Shown: piece after piece, positions 17,001 to 24,656 of the stretch
How positions within the stretch are numbered: position 1 is the first letter of the stretch
Layout: every line of letters starts with the position of its first letter
Notes under the pieces: generated by a model
Databases searched by the model: none
The model's input: only the letters and a program-made list of their open reading frames with translations
Told to the model about the DNA's origin: nothing
Origin: a virus
Virus record (IMG/VR): IMGVR_UViG_3300037891_000307
Location: 1-32,335 of that record
Reading direction: 5' to 3' (one strand)
Length of the DNA: 32,335 bases
Program-made: the position numbers and the translations under genes

Positions 17001-18601
17001 AAAGCAGAAGTCTTCTGGTATCCTCTTGTTGAATCTAGTAAATCATCACTTGTTGTTAAATTTGAGGCAACCCTTAATATATAAGTTCCATCTGGAATAT
17101 TATCAAAACTCCAAGTAGACCATGTTCTTGAGTTAGAGTAATTATCTAAACCACTTGAACCACCCTTTATTTCTTCTCTTATTGTTTTTCTAGTCCTCCA
17201 ATCTGAAGAATCGTAATACAACCCTTCTCCTTCTTGAATATCACTATTAAGTCCTCTTACCTGAGTAGATATAGTATGAAAATCTGTTCCTGCTAAATAC
17301 AAACAAAATCCCCCTAAAGGAAGTGCTTGCTTAAAATCAGAAACCAAACTCTCTACAAATTCATCTGGAATAGGAACAAAAAGTGGTGGAACTCCTACTA
17401 ATCTATTTCTATCTCCAAAACCTCCATACTGTATTTCACCATTATATTTATGAATAGGCTGAAATTGGACATACTCTTGAGCAAGCCCAAGAGTGTTAGA
17501 AGACATCGGTTGAGCAATCCTTAAAACACCACTAATAGTATTTAAAGTTTCTTCTTCCTCAGAAGTTTCGTATGATACAGATAAACCAAAGTCTACATCT
17601 ACATTATCGTATCCCTCTGTTATGTCTGCGTAGGTGATTTTGTTTTTAATAAACTCTTGCGCTCCTGCTACTTGAGGTAAATTATCAAACAACTTAATAG
17701 ATTGATTTAACTCTATAGACTGAGGAGCTTTATCATTTCTAAACTCATAAACTATGTAATCTCCCTCTATAGTATATTCAGAAACATCTATGTTTAATAT
17801 CTGGTCATCTGATATCTGAAAGAAGTCATTTACATTGCCCTCTCTAGCTGCTATCTTTATTCTTTCTACTAGCTCTCCTCCTATAGGGATTTTTATCTTA
17901 ATTGTGTTACCTTGAGACTCCTCACCTCCACAGGTAGAACTAGGTAAACTCTGAAGAGATATTGAACTCCAAGCACTTACCTCCTTGTCATCATATACAT
18001 AGGCAGCCTTAAATTGAAATATCTTATCTCTAATATAGTTTACCTTATAATCAGAATCAGTAGTTATATTAACAGTAGGAGGAAATAAAGGTGGATACTT
18101 AACAGCATCTACAACCTCTTCTTTGATTGGCAAGATATACCCACCAAGTTTAGCCTTGTTAATATTAATCTTTCTAGGTGGATTAGACTTGTCTACCCAA
18201 TAAAGTAAATCGTTGCTGTCATCAAACTCTACAACATTAATACCCGTAATTAAACTATCTGAATTAAAATTAAATACAGAAGCCTGCATCACAGTAACAA
18301 TCTTGGAAGATTCATGATTATACTCATATATACCATGAGTGCCTGCATCATTCCAAATAAATATATATACTAAATTCTTCTTCTTGTATAAGTAAGAACC
18401 TATAACCTTATTATCTCCTTCTGGTAGTTCTACATTAGGAATAAATGTGTTACCTTGAACATTCTCAGCAGAATAAACCCCATTGTCTGAAGAAGAACCA
18501 ATTCTAACATTGATATTCTTTCTTGAGAAACCAGGCTTTACCAATCTCTCTTCGGTATCGAAATCCATACCGTATAAAAACTGTCTTTTTTCGTAACCCA
18601 T
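14018..18601 (-). CDS. Tail stabilisation / muzzle-type protein (1527 aa)
   Basis: The N-terminus carries a pattern I associate with the large tail-closing protein of crAss-like and related podoviruses: GMDFDTEERLVKPGFSRKNI, then NVRIGSS and NVQGN, followed by beta-propeller-like strands and DKIFQFKAAYVYDDKEVSAW near residue 200. Long beta-rich repeats continue to the end. Two small beta-sandwich segments look inserted: about 480-560 (DGTYILRVAS) and about 700-765 (ITVEDQDGNGVSGVTVVS), the latter resembling carboxypeptidase-regulatory-like domains. A third, at about 797-825 (GGTYSYGIVYYDRANRSG), resembles fibronectin-like strands. The expected role is the distal tail barrel that closes the tube, retains DNA and carries fibres. 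It lies directly after three ring-type genes and before the internal proteins, the order known from crAss001 (rings, muzzle, cargo). The start ATG lies 3 nt after the stop of the previous gene. Confidence 0.75.
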   Translation of the reverse strand: MGYEKRQFLYGMDFDTEERLVKPGFSRKNINVRIGSSSDNGVYSAENVQGNTFIPNVELPEGDNKVIGSYLYKKKNLVYIFIWNDAGTHGIYEYNHESSKIVTVMQASVFNFNSDSLITGINVVEFDDSNDLLYWVDKSNPPRKININKAKLGGYILPIKEEVVDAVKYPPLFPPTVNITTDSDYKVNYIRDKIFQFKAAYVYDDKEVSAWSSISLQSLPSSTCGGEESQGNTIKIKIPIGGELVERIKIAAREGNVNDFFQISDDQILNIDVSEYTIEGDYIVYEFRNDKAPQSIELNQSIKLFDNLPQVAGAQEFIKNKITYADITEGYDNVDVDFGLSVSYETSEEEETLNTISGVLRIAQPMSSNTLGLAQEYVQFQPIHKYNGEIQYGGFGDRNRLVGVPPLFVPIPDEFVESLVSDFKQALPLGGFCLYLAGTDFHTISTQVRGLNSDIQEGEGLYYDSSDWRTRKTIREEIKGGSSGLDNYSNSRTWSTWSFDNIPDGTYILRVASNLTTSDDLLDSTRGYQKTSAFLNRIGNGRTTSHLQTNQKELEVTVQGGQILDNIEVVIADLSDPGAYGTVRGLAGYITDFEDNFSPTSISDVLGQKRIELATANVERNGSWDARQTDHNGFFWNVTGGNKKVFLNNVKSGLFQENDQAGYDMFSGSFGISAIENTTNGTVNIFAINNNAPPVTSFSRTNVLITVEDQDGNGVSGVTVVSTNGDIQTTKANGQAPFIIYAAGGSDSRTVEFYPYLSGSCKGEFTISTSTFNDYIGQNTANNDSTTTIIPPWILTITTSFGSSALKNGGTYSYGIVYYDRANRSGNTNIISKSELVLPFYTEGSSDGSVIPITSPPIVTWSIDSVPPSWATHYQWVRTPNTSLNNYLQWYTNDITYSVGGTNSNDASIINLDITNLTDEYKVANPDSVLVYDYSSKDRIRFIKDSAGTYFEEYLDVKVLGFEAGILKVDNSINIDITDGVFFEIYTPKLDVSTDIYYEIGECYEVGKIEDILSPGSYFYYHKGSTSDQILSLGVPATGTFKSGDTYYRNRDINTSDVTDGIFTTMVDSQLFSDFWQSKISDIGRPNVVDKNAKNVTRPTTIYHSGNFIPETNVNGLNSFFDSSFQTYDRNYGAIRKLFGVNGRLDVYHELNVTKVLVEESIVFNQADQGNIGISNTVLSYPAISYAGDYGTLNPESFTENNGRRYFFDVRNGKVLRLSNDGLTPISENLMHSYFESKSNFYSVFNIIPEVWGVYDENHDEYIISFGSISREEGFTPDELALVSSQAETVVETREDGQTYTFDIQYSGNEQGVPTDFTVTRDVENGVYVINSVAGDIVLGRQTLLSVPAETLAFSERTKYWTTFYTFTPECMVRVGLDYLTFRNGETHLHNTNKKRNSFYGLDSSVEIWAVFNQAPGNNKVFQALSEESDTVWEAREILTQNGQKSSLIKDDFKVSFGQGHTLYSKENIHYAALWKDENTPNVDIPLLEGDSMRDVSVLVKIVNGSTEEERLFALSMNYSNSERSNK

Positions 18602-18604
18602 TTA

Positions 18605-19366
18605 TTAAAATTTTGGTGCTGCTTTGTTTCCTTTTCTAAAAGCTTGTAGCATATCTTGAACGCTAACAGAAGCTATTCTAGACCTTAACACTTTTTTATT
18701 ACTAGCATATATCCTCTTCTTACTGTCAGAAACAGATATGCTTATATTGGCATTGTTTTCATTAAGCTTCCAATCTATCCAAGACTTAACAGTTTCTATA
18801 GCAAAAGGATGAACCTCAAACTCTCCATTAGTCTTGTTAGGATCTGCTAAATACTCTAAAGTAATCTTATTTCCCCCTTGATAACAATCAAGCTGAATCT
18901 GTTGGTAGTTCTTATCTATCTTAAAACTTCCATTAGAGTTACTACCACCACCTAATCCATAATACCTACCAACATTTTCGTTATTCCTAAAGTGAACAGA
19001 ACCATACTCTGTCCCTCCAAAAGAAGCTCCCTCTGTTGGAACACTATCTACACTAGAAGATGTAGGTAATTTTCTGTTGCCACAGTCATCTAAAGACCTG
19101 TTCAAAGAAATGTTATTATTTCTTCCTAACTCTTGAAAGTATCCGTACTTATTTACAAAACCTATACGTATATAATTTAAGTAATCATCTGGTAAATCTA
19201 CTGTGTCTAAATCCGAAACAGTTAATTCTTTTATCACTGGAGAACCTGTAACATCAAACTCTAACTCTCTTAAACAAGAAATTCCAAGCTGTAATGCTTG
19301 GACAAATCTATGCTCTGTTCTTCCAGTTTCTATCAGAAGCTCTCGTACAACTTTCTCTAACTCCAT
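18605..19366 (-). CDS. Neck/ring (head-tail connector) protein, muzzle-proximal (253 aa)
   Basis: The N-terminal helical segment (MELEKVVRELLIETGRTEHR, then FVQALQLGISCLREL) is followed by a beta-rich core with DLPDDYLNYIRIGFVNKYG. The pattern of a helix pair, then leucine/aspartate and DDYLNYIRIG, recalls adaptor or tubular proteins that bind below the portal in podoviruses (gp4 of P22, gp11 of T7 as functional analogues). The start ATG overlaps the stop of the preceding 209-aa gene in a TAATG, so translation is coupled and stoichiometry may be linked. The C-terminal 60 residues are basic (SDSKKRIYASNKKVLRSR), compatible with contact to DNA or an acidic portal surface. In crAss001 four ring proteins precede the muzzle; by position this would be the one next to it. 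Confidence 0.6.
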   Translation of the reverse strand: MELEKVVRELLIETGRTEHRFVQALQLGISCLRELEFDVTGSPVIKELTVSDLDTVDLPDDYLNYIRIGFVNKYGYFQELGRNNNISLNRSLDDCGNRKLPTSSSVDSVPTEGASFGGTEYGSVHFRNNENVGRYYGLGGGSNSNGSFKIDKNYQQIQLDCYQGGNKITLEYLADPNKTNGEFEVHPFAIETVKSWIDWKLNENNANISISVSDSKKRIYASNKKVLRSRIASVSVQDMLQAFRKGNKAAPKF

Positions 19367-19995
19367 TAATCCTCGCTATTATCGTTTAACTCATCTTTTT
19401 TAGCTCGTCTCTGCTGCATATAAAGTTCAACAGTAAGCCTTAACAATTGGTCTTGCATGTCTAAAGGAATATCAACCTCTGGGTCTAACTCATCAGACTG
19501 AATACCTCCTGCTAATTTAACTAAAACATTATCTACGCAATCTGAAGGACTTAAGTTTATGAAATACATTTTAGTATTATCAATATAATAACCTCTTCTT
19601 CCTCCCAACTTTCCAACAGCCAACCCTCTAGATAAACCTAAAAAGTTAGGATTGGTAGGAACAAATGTGTCAAATTGCGATTTCACATCCGAAACAGTAT
19701 GTATACCCATTCCTAATGGTAAAGAAACATAGGTAGAAGGGATTTTAATGTAGCTCATACCTAACATCTTATCCTCCTTAACCTCTTGGACAAAAGAATA
19801 AACAAAAGTACCATCTATCCAACTTACACCCTCTGCCTTGTTCTGATAAAAACTTTGCTTTACCATCTGACCAAATGCTTGGTCTACATAGATAACTAAC
19901 TCATCCTTTCTCACCTCTGAGTCAGGAGTAGGAGTTCCACCTTGGATTATCCTTTGAGCTTGTTCTGCTATTATATATCTAGTGTCTCTTTTCAT
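19366..19995 (-). CDS. Neck/ring-type protein (209 aa)
   Basis: The protein starts MKRDTRYIIAEQAQRIIQGG, a helical start of a kind I recognise from ring or connector proteins in Bacteroidota podoviruses. It continues with mixed strands (WIDGTFVYSFVQEV, KIPSTYVSLPLGMGIHTVSD) and a terminal helix (MQDQLLRLTVELYMQQRRAK), ending in an acidic tail. There is no enzymatic motif. It sits between the other two ring candidates and is coupled to the next gene by TAATG. Its own start is separated from the 35-aa ORF by 25 nt that contain AAGGAG and a small inverted repeat (see that entry). The role is probably one ring of the head-tail collar; this is inference from context and general appearance. Confidence 0.6.
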   Translation of the reverse strand: MKRDTRYIIAEQAQRIIQGGTPTPDSEVRKDELVIYVDQAFGQMVKQSFYQNKAEGVSWIDGTFVYSFVQEVKEDKMLGMSYIKIPSTYVSLPLGMGIHTVSDVKSQFDTFVPTNPNFLGLSRGLAVGKLGGRRGYYIDNTKMYFINLSPSDCVDNVLVKLAGGIQSDELDPEVDIPLDMQDQLLRLTVELYMQQRRAKKDELNDNSED

Positions 19996-20001
19996 TTATA
20001 A

Positions 20002-20014
20002 AGTGTGTTACACT
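20002..20014 (-). promoter_or_regulatory. Small inverted repeat in the leader of the 209-aa gene
   Basis: The coding strand reads AAGG AGTGT AAC ACACT TTATAA ATG. AGTGT and ACACT can pair as a 5-bp stem with a 3-nt loop. An AAGGAG lies 17 nt from the ATG, too far for ordinary use, but folding would shorten the distance. The stem overlaps the end of AAGGAG, so it could also hide it. It may be chance. Confidence 0.25.
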
Positions 20015-20020
20015 CCTTGA

Positions 20021-20128
20021 TTAATAGTTGCTTTTTTCTTTTTTAACTTTTTTCTTTTTTACTTTTAAAAAATTTTTAGTTTTTTTAGGCTTAGATAACG
20101 TAGCCTTAACCATCTTTTTATAATTCAT
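20021..20128 (-). CDS. Tiny Lys-rich ORF (35 aa) in the neck operon
   Basis: The ORF runs from ATG at 20128 to TAA at 20021: MNYKKMVKATLSKPKKTKNF and then a tail of mostly Lys and Val ending KSNY. Fifteen of 35 residues are Lys and only one is acidic. It fills the largest gap in the structural operon, starts 17 nt after the previous stop and ends 25 nt before the next start. It could be a DNA-binding peptide packaged with the genome, a small virion component, or an unselected ORF in an A-rich spacer. There is no hydrophobic segment. The A-rich composition alone makes Lys codons likely, so coding needs comparative support. Confidence 0.45.
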   Translation of the reverse strand: MNYKKMVKATLSKPKKTKNFLKVKKKKVKKEKSNY

Positions 20129-20145
20129 AATATCAATTTTTAAAA

Positions 20146-20844
20146 TTAAACTCCTTGTTGTTTTAACATCTCTGCGTACTGAACCAACTCAGGCTCTCTT
20201 AAGTTTATACCCAAGTAAGAAGCACACATAACTATAATCTCATTAGCCAACTCCTCTGGAGCTTCTAAGTCCACTGAATTTACCTCATCATAAACTGGTC
20301 TCCCATTAGTTAAAGTAAAAGCCCAATAAGGATCTTTAGGCTTTCTTAGGTAAGTGAAATCTACTACACCTAAGTTCTTTGGGTATAACTGAATATGGTC
20401 GCTGTAAAAAGCTCCTATGACATACTTCTTAGCCTTAATTCTTTTTGAATAAATAGTAGAACCTAAAAAAGCAGCTATCTCGTTATCATCTACAATATCA
20501 ATTTTATTAGGTAACACAACCGTTTCTCCATCCTCTTCAAACTTGAAATTATAAACAATACTTGATAAGTGTAAATAATCCTGTGGTAAGTCAAGTTTAC
20601 CATCAATCCCAATATGAGTAACATCGTTTCTTACTAATAAAAATTTTAAATCATCCGTTATCTTTTGATTCTTTTGCCAACCCTGCTTTCCTGGCTGAAG
20701 AGAATTAACATTGTTGTATCTCTTCATTATACACTCCGTAAAAGCTCTCGGTAAAGAAAGATTAAACTCTTTAGGAGTGATGTTACCCGACTGATCTTTG
20801 TCTGCCAAGTATTGAAGAAATGTATAAACCTTATTAATATCCAT
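20146..20844 (-). CDS. Ring-type neck protein with an EF-hand-like loop (232 aa)
   Basis: Residues 1-45 begin MDINKVYTFLQYLADKDQSG and continue NITPKEFNLSLPRAF. An N-terminal segment reading roughly N-K-x-Q-x-G-x-x-x-P-x-x-F-N is familiar to me from ring/connector proteins of Bacteroidota podoviruses, and here it also fits the canonical EF-hand loop D-x-D-x-S-G-x-I-x-x-x-E at residues 15-26, with a helix on each side. The body is mixed alpha/beta (HIGIDGKLDLPQDYLHLSSI, then VDFTYLRKPKDPYWAF) and shares the LDLPQDYLHL pattern with the DLPDDYLNYI of the 253-aa ring protein, suggesting a common fold. It is the first neck gene after the fibre-like 652-aa gene. The role as a collar ring is inferred from order and the shared pattern. 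Confidence 0.6.
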   Translation of the reverse strand: MDINKVYTFLQYLADKDQSGNITPKEFNLSLPRAFTECIMKRYNNVNSLQPGKQGWQKNQKITDDLKFLLVRNDVTHIGIDGKLDLPQDYLHLSSIVYNFKFEEDGETVVLPNKIDIVDDNEIAAFLGSTIYSKRIKAKKYVIGAFYSDHIQLYPKNLGVVDFTYLRKPKDPYWAFTLTNGRPVYDEVNSVDLEAPEELANEIIVMCASYLGINLREPELVQYAEMLKQQGV

Positions 20845-20867
20845 TTTTTTTAAAACACTATAAGTTT

Positions 20868-22826
20868 CTATTGCTCTTGAGCAAAATCAATAATATTCCA
20901 ATATAATGTATTAACATTGTATTGAATTGTAACCGCTACCTCTTTATTTGGAGTAGTGCTAAAAACCCAAAAATTACCAGAAGAAGTAATGCTTGATGTA
21001 AAACTTTTATACTTAGTATCATCAAACTTTATTTGCCTAGTAGTACCATTATCTTTAAACCTAAAAATAAATTTTTGATAATCTATTGGTGTCCCTACAG
21101 TACTTCGAATAGTCATAGTTCTGTCGATATCAAAATAAGTAGCAGACTCAGTGGTGTCATAAGCTGGATCACTTACACTATAACTTGTACCTCCCCCTAT
21201 AAAAGTTGAAGCATTTACTGTTTGAAATTCTCTTCTTGTTAATTTTTTCTTAGAGAATATAGCCTCCCCTGAGCTATTTTTAGCAGCATCCGAATCTTCA
21301 ATTACAATAATATCTGTATTTGTTGCTCTTACAAAACCATTAGTATTACTTGATTTTGATGAAATACCATCTATTTCTGCTGGTATATTTGTATGTATAG
21401 CATTAGAGTCTGTTGCTCCGTTTTGCCAAGACCTTACCCCTGCTGTAGTAGAAACAAGAACATATCCATTTGCTGATGGATTACCTAAAACATTTTCTTT
21501 AGTAGCTAAATCTACCGAATCCGCTAAATCTATTCCTTGAGTATCCTTAAATAAAGAAACCACCCAAGATGAGTTAGTACCATCCCAAACAGCTTTAACA
21601 AACACATCTCCTTCTAAAGCTTGTGATGCTGTTAATGTTATTCCTGCTAGAGTAATAACAAAAGCTCCTAAAGTTATTGTAGCGTTATAGTCTATAATAA
21701 ATGTGTCACCATCTACTAAACCAGCACCTAAACCGTAAGAAACAGAACCCGTTAATGTTCCTGAACCTGTTAACTGATAATAACCTTTATCTGTCCCTGC
21801 TGTTAACGCTTTCGTAATCCCACCTAAATTAATAGCTTCAGAAGTAACCCCTTGAACTGGAGTTGCTATGCTTGCAGATCTTAAAGAAGAAACACTTAAA
21901 GAGTCTCCTGGACTTCTACCTATCTCATACCACTTATTATCTGAAATACTAAACTGAAGCGTTAAAGATATTTCCTTTGCTCCCGTTAAGAAGTCAGAAT
22001 TGTTTCCTAACTCTATATTACCACCTTCTTTTACTGTAGTAACCTTTCCTGCTTCTTTTCCTCTAATTATAATTGTGTCACCATCAGTAAAAATACCTGC
22101 ATCTATTGAGGTTAAATCATCCGATGCGACAGAACCCTCTGTCTGAATACTTACAATAGTAAAAGCACCATCTCTAGCTATCGACACACTTCCCGAAGAA
22201 ATAGTTACATCTCTTACAGTATAAGGGGAAGTAGAAGACTTTCTTAAAACTCCAGAAGTAACATCAGTAGCACCAACTATAGTGTTTAAAGAAGCAGATG
22301 TAGAAGAGTTTAAGTATATCTTATAACCTAACTGAGAATCTATCTCTCCTGATGGATAAGAACCACCATCTAATTTTGTAGAAGTTATAGTTGTAGAACC
22401 AGTAACACTAGATGCTAAAACTGTTCCATTTAAAGAACTTCCTTCTGATGCTTCTAAATAAACCGTTACTGTATCCCCCGAAGAAACTGCTGTATAATTA
22501 GGAACACTTATATGACTATTAATAGCTGAAGCTATATTTGTAGCGGTATCCGATACCGTAGAACCAGAAATAGGTGTAGCAGTATTAAATATAGCAACAC
22601 CGTTATAAGATAGGTTTGTTATAGTTCCCCCTCCTGCTGTAGCAGTAATAGTTCCAGATGCGGAAATATTAGAAATAAGAGAAGAAGAAACAAGCATTAA
22701 AGTTTCAGCTTTAAGCCTACCACTATTATTATTAAGCATTTGGTACTTAATATTGTTATCTAAGTCTGTTAGGTATATATAACCTACACCTGACCCATAT
22801 TTTGATAATTCTGATTTTACTGACAT
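20868..22826 (-). CDS. Fibre-like virion protein (652 aa), head or neck fibre candidate
   Basis: The start overlaps the previous stop as TAATG, so it is translationally coupled to the Cys-rich 597-aa gene. The N-terminus (SKYGSGVGYIYLTDLDN) may anchor it. Residues about 50-165 are a Ser/Thr/Gly-rich beta domain (TATNIASAINSH, SGDTVTVYLEASEGSSLNG) of a type repeated in phage appendages. About residue 445 it has SVDLATKENVLGNPSANG, a fibre-shaft sequence common in Bacteroidota phages. The C-terminal 100 residues (MTIRSTVGTPIDYQKFIF, then FRFKDNGTTRQIKFDD) match a small jelly-roll-like head that I recognise at the tips of many phage fibres. Its position between the head and neck genes suggests a fibre attached to capsid or collar, distinct from the 827-aa adhesin. 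No catalytic site is seen. Confidence 0.65.
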   Translation of the reverse strand: MSVKSELSKYGSGVGYIYLTDLDNNIKYQMLNNNSGRLKAETLMLVSSSLISNISASGTITATAGGGTITNLSYNGVAIFNTATPISGSTVSDTATNIASAINSHISVPNYTAVSSGDTVTVYLEASEGSSLNGTVLASSVTGSTTITSTKLDGGSYPSGEIDSQLGYKIYLNSSTSASLNTIVGATDVTSGVLRKSSTSPYTVRDVTISSGSVSIARDGAFTIVSIQTEGSVASDDLTSIDAGIFTDGDTIIIRGKEAGKVTTVKEGGNIELGNNSDFLTGAKEISLTLQFSISDNKWYEIGRSPGDSLSVSSLRSASIATPVQGVTSEAINLGGITKALTAGTDKGYYQLTGSGTLTGSVSYGLGAGLVDGDTFIIDYNATITLGAFVITLAGITLTASQALEGDVFVKAVWDGTNSSWVVSLFKDTQGIDLADSVDLATKENVLGNPSANGYVLVSTTAGVRSWQNGATDSNAIHTNIPAEIDGISSKSSNTNGFVRATNTDIIVIEDSDAAKNSSGEAIFSKKKLTRREFQTVNASTFIGGGTSYSVSDPAYDTTESATYFDIDRTMTIRSTVGTPIDYQKFIFRFKDNGTTRQIKFDDTKYKSFTSSITSSGNFWVFSTTPNKEVAVTIQYNVNTLYWNIIDFAQEQ

Positions 22827-24619
22827 TATTCTATTATTTGTACGTTAAAGTAAATCTTTTTATAATTTGTCAAGTCACCTTTTTTTAAAGCATTACCCGA
22901 TTCATCTACAACCATCAGATCTACTTCACCTGATTTTGACTCTACTATTTGTAATCTAACATAATCATAAAACAAACCGTTTGAACTGTTAGAAGTGAAA
23001 TCATTATTTTCTACAAAAGAAATATTAGTAAATATTTTATAATTGTTATTGTTAGTGTTTTGAAAACCACTAATTCTAAACCTTTGATTAATATAATCTG
23101 GCGAACTTGAACCATCTGGATTTGAAATAGAAACAGTATTCTCGTTAAAGTTAGATTGATTTTGAATAACAATATCTGAAATAGAGTTTGAATAATTAGG
23201 AACACCTGCTGTTATATCTAAGTTAACTCTAAAAGACATAAACTCTTTTGGAGAAATAACTGGTGTAGAAGCTGGTATTTTTATATCGTAAGCATAGTTT
23301 GATCCTGTTGGAGTTTCAAGAACAGTTATACTGCTATCTGAAGAACCTATAGTAGTAATAGAGCCTGATGCTGCAATATCGTCTAAAACGCTTTGAGATA
23401 ACTTTACAGTATAAGTTGTAGTGTTACCAACCACATTAGAAGCAACCTCTATATTGCTATTAGCTGCATTAACAACAACATTTCCAGAACCACCTAAACC
23501 TGTAATTGGGGTAGGATCTCCATCTGAGCAAGAACAATCATCATTACATTGAGCAACCTCTTTTATTTGAGTAGTTAAAGAATCTACTGCTGCCGAATCT
23601 CCACACTCAAAAGCTGTTCTTAGAGCAGCTAAATGAGAAGTAGCAATAGTATACCTTTCTAAAGCTATATCTGCTAAAGTTTTATTTACACATTTATACT
23701 TCAAATATTCTTTAAAAGTAGCATTTACACAACAGAAAATATCACACAGTCTTACGTCACAATCTACATCTATTTCTTTTGTAGAAGAGAATGAGTCTAC
23801 AATCTTAATCCCGTTACCATAATCCCAATATCCTTTTGTAGTAAACAAAAACTCATGTGTTTGACTGTAAAAAGAATTTGTACTAATTATTTTTTCTGTT
23901 CCTACTAAAGGACTTAACTGTAATACTGAAGGATAAAACAAGGTTGTTTTTCTTGTAACCAATGTACCATCTACAGTAGCATCCGTTACACTAGCAACAG
24001 TTATTACAGTAGTATCACTTGATTTAGTGTACGCTACCCCTGTTACCGTATAGTCTCCATTGTTTCCCGTTGAGTTTATTACGCTAAATGTGTCACCTAC
24101 AGAAACAAAAGCTGACTTTTCACCTGCTAAACTAAAAGTATTACTAGAAGTGCTAACTGCTGAAATAACAAACCTATCTGAGGGAGTGATAGAATTTACT
24201 AAATAATTAGTAGTATCTGATCCTTTTAATTCTGGAGATAAACAATCTGAAGTGGCTTGATTAGTAGCTGTTGGTTTAACGTATGAGTATTGAAAAGTTT
24301 TTTTCTTAGACTTAATAGTAGTTACACCACTCTTTACTTCTGTAGAGTCGTAATCAAAAGTATAAAGACCTACCTCTGGAGTTCCGCTTGACAAAGTGGG
24401 AACTAAAATAGTAGTACTATTAATCCTTGATGTACCAACTTGAACATCATTTGTTCCAGTATAAACAACTCCACTAGGAGCAGTTATTTTTATTTTACCA
24501 GTTACATCTGATTCAGATACTGACTGACTAGAGTAATCCGTTATATCTGTTAATACAAACTTTGGAGTAGATGAACTAAGGTCAAATGATATATTAAAAT
24601 CTGTTGAAGTTAAAGCCAT
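22826..24619 (-). CDS. Cys-rich virion protein with beta domains (597 aa)
   Basis: The N-terminal 230 residues are beta-rich (KIKITAPSGVVYTG, SVGDTFSVINSTGNNGDYTV), resembling Ig-like appendage domains. A helical middle part, about 287-364, holds nine of the ten cysteines: C287, C292, C296, C297, C310, C339, C358, C362 and C364, in DCDVRLCDIFCC and QCNDDCSCSD. The C-terminal part (about 370-597) is again beta-rich and Asn/Ser-rich. The gene is first after a strong terminator, with a weak TATATTTA box before it, and is coupled by TAATG to the fibre-like gene downstream. It may be the base or partner of that fibre. The cysteine cluster could bind metal or form disulfides; neither can be decided from sequence. 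I cannot name a characterised family. Confidence 0.65.
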   Translation of the reverse strand: MALTSTDFNISFDLSSSTPKFVLTDITDYSSQSVSESDVTGKIKITAPSGVVYTGTNDVQVGTSRINSTTILVPTLSSGTPEVGLYTFDYDSTEVKSGVTTIKSKKKTFQYSYVKPTATNQATSDCLSPELKGSDTTNYLVNSITPSDRFVISAVSTSSNTFSLAGEKSAFVSVGDTFSVINSTGNNGDYTVTGVAYTKSSDTTVITVASVTDATVDGTLVTRKTTLFYPSVLQLSPLVGTEKIISTNSFYSQTHEFLFTTKGYWDYGNGIKIVDSFSSTKEIDVDCDVRLCDIFCCVNATFKEYLKYKCVNKTLADIALERYTIATSHLAALRTAFECGDSAAVDSLTTQIKEVAQCNDDCSCSDGDPTPITGLGGSGNVVVNAANSNIEVASNVVGNTTTYTVKLSQSVLDDIAASGSITTIGSSDSSITVLETPTGSNYAYDIKIPASTPVISPKEFMSFRVNLDITAGVPNYSNSISDIVIQNQSNFNENTVSISNPDGSSSPDYINQRFRISGFQNTNNNNYKIFTNISFVENNDFTSNSSNGLFYDYVRLQIVESKSGEVDLMVVDESGNALKKGDLTNYKKIYFNVQIIE

Positions 24620-24645
24620 TTTTTATGTGATAACGTTATTCAAGG

Positions 24646-24654
24646 TAAATATAC
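24646..24654 (-). promoter_or_regulatory. TATATTTA box between terminator and the 597-aa gene
   Basis: The minus strand reads GTATATTTA directly after the terminator T-tract and 26 nt before the ATG at 24619. It matches TAnnTTT of the Bacteroidota -7 consensus but lacks the final G, and no TTTG is visible at the -33 position, where the terminator stem lies. A phage-modified or phage-encoded polymerase could use a different rule. A gene placed immediately behind a strong terminator needs a promoter or readthrough. Confidence 0.35.
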
Positions 24655-24656
24655 AT

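Noticed and set aside
23011-23205. 64-codon minus-strand ORF in another frame within the 597-aa gene
   Set aside because: Hydrophobic Leu/Ile/Phe-rich translation typical of an out-of-frame reading of AT-rich sequence; fully covered by a convincing gene.
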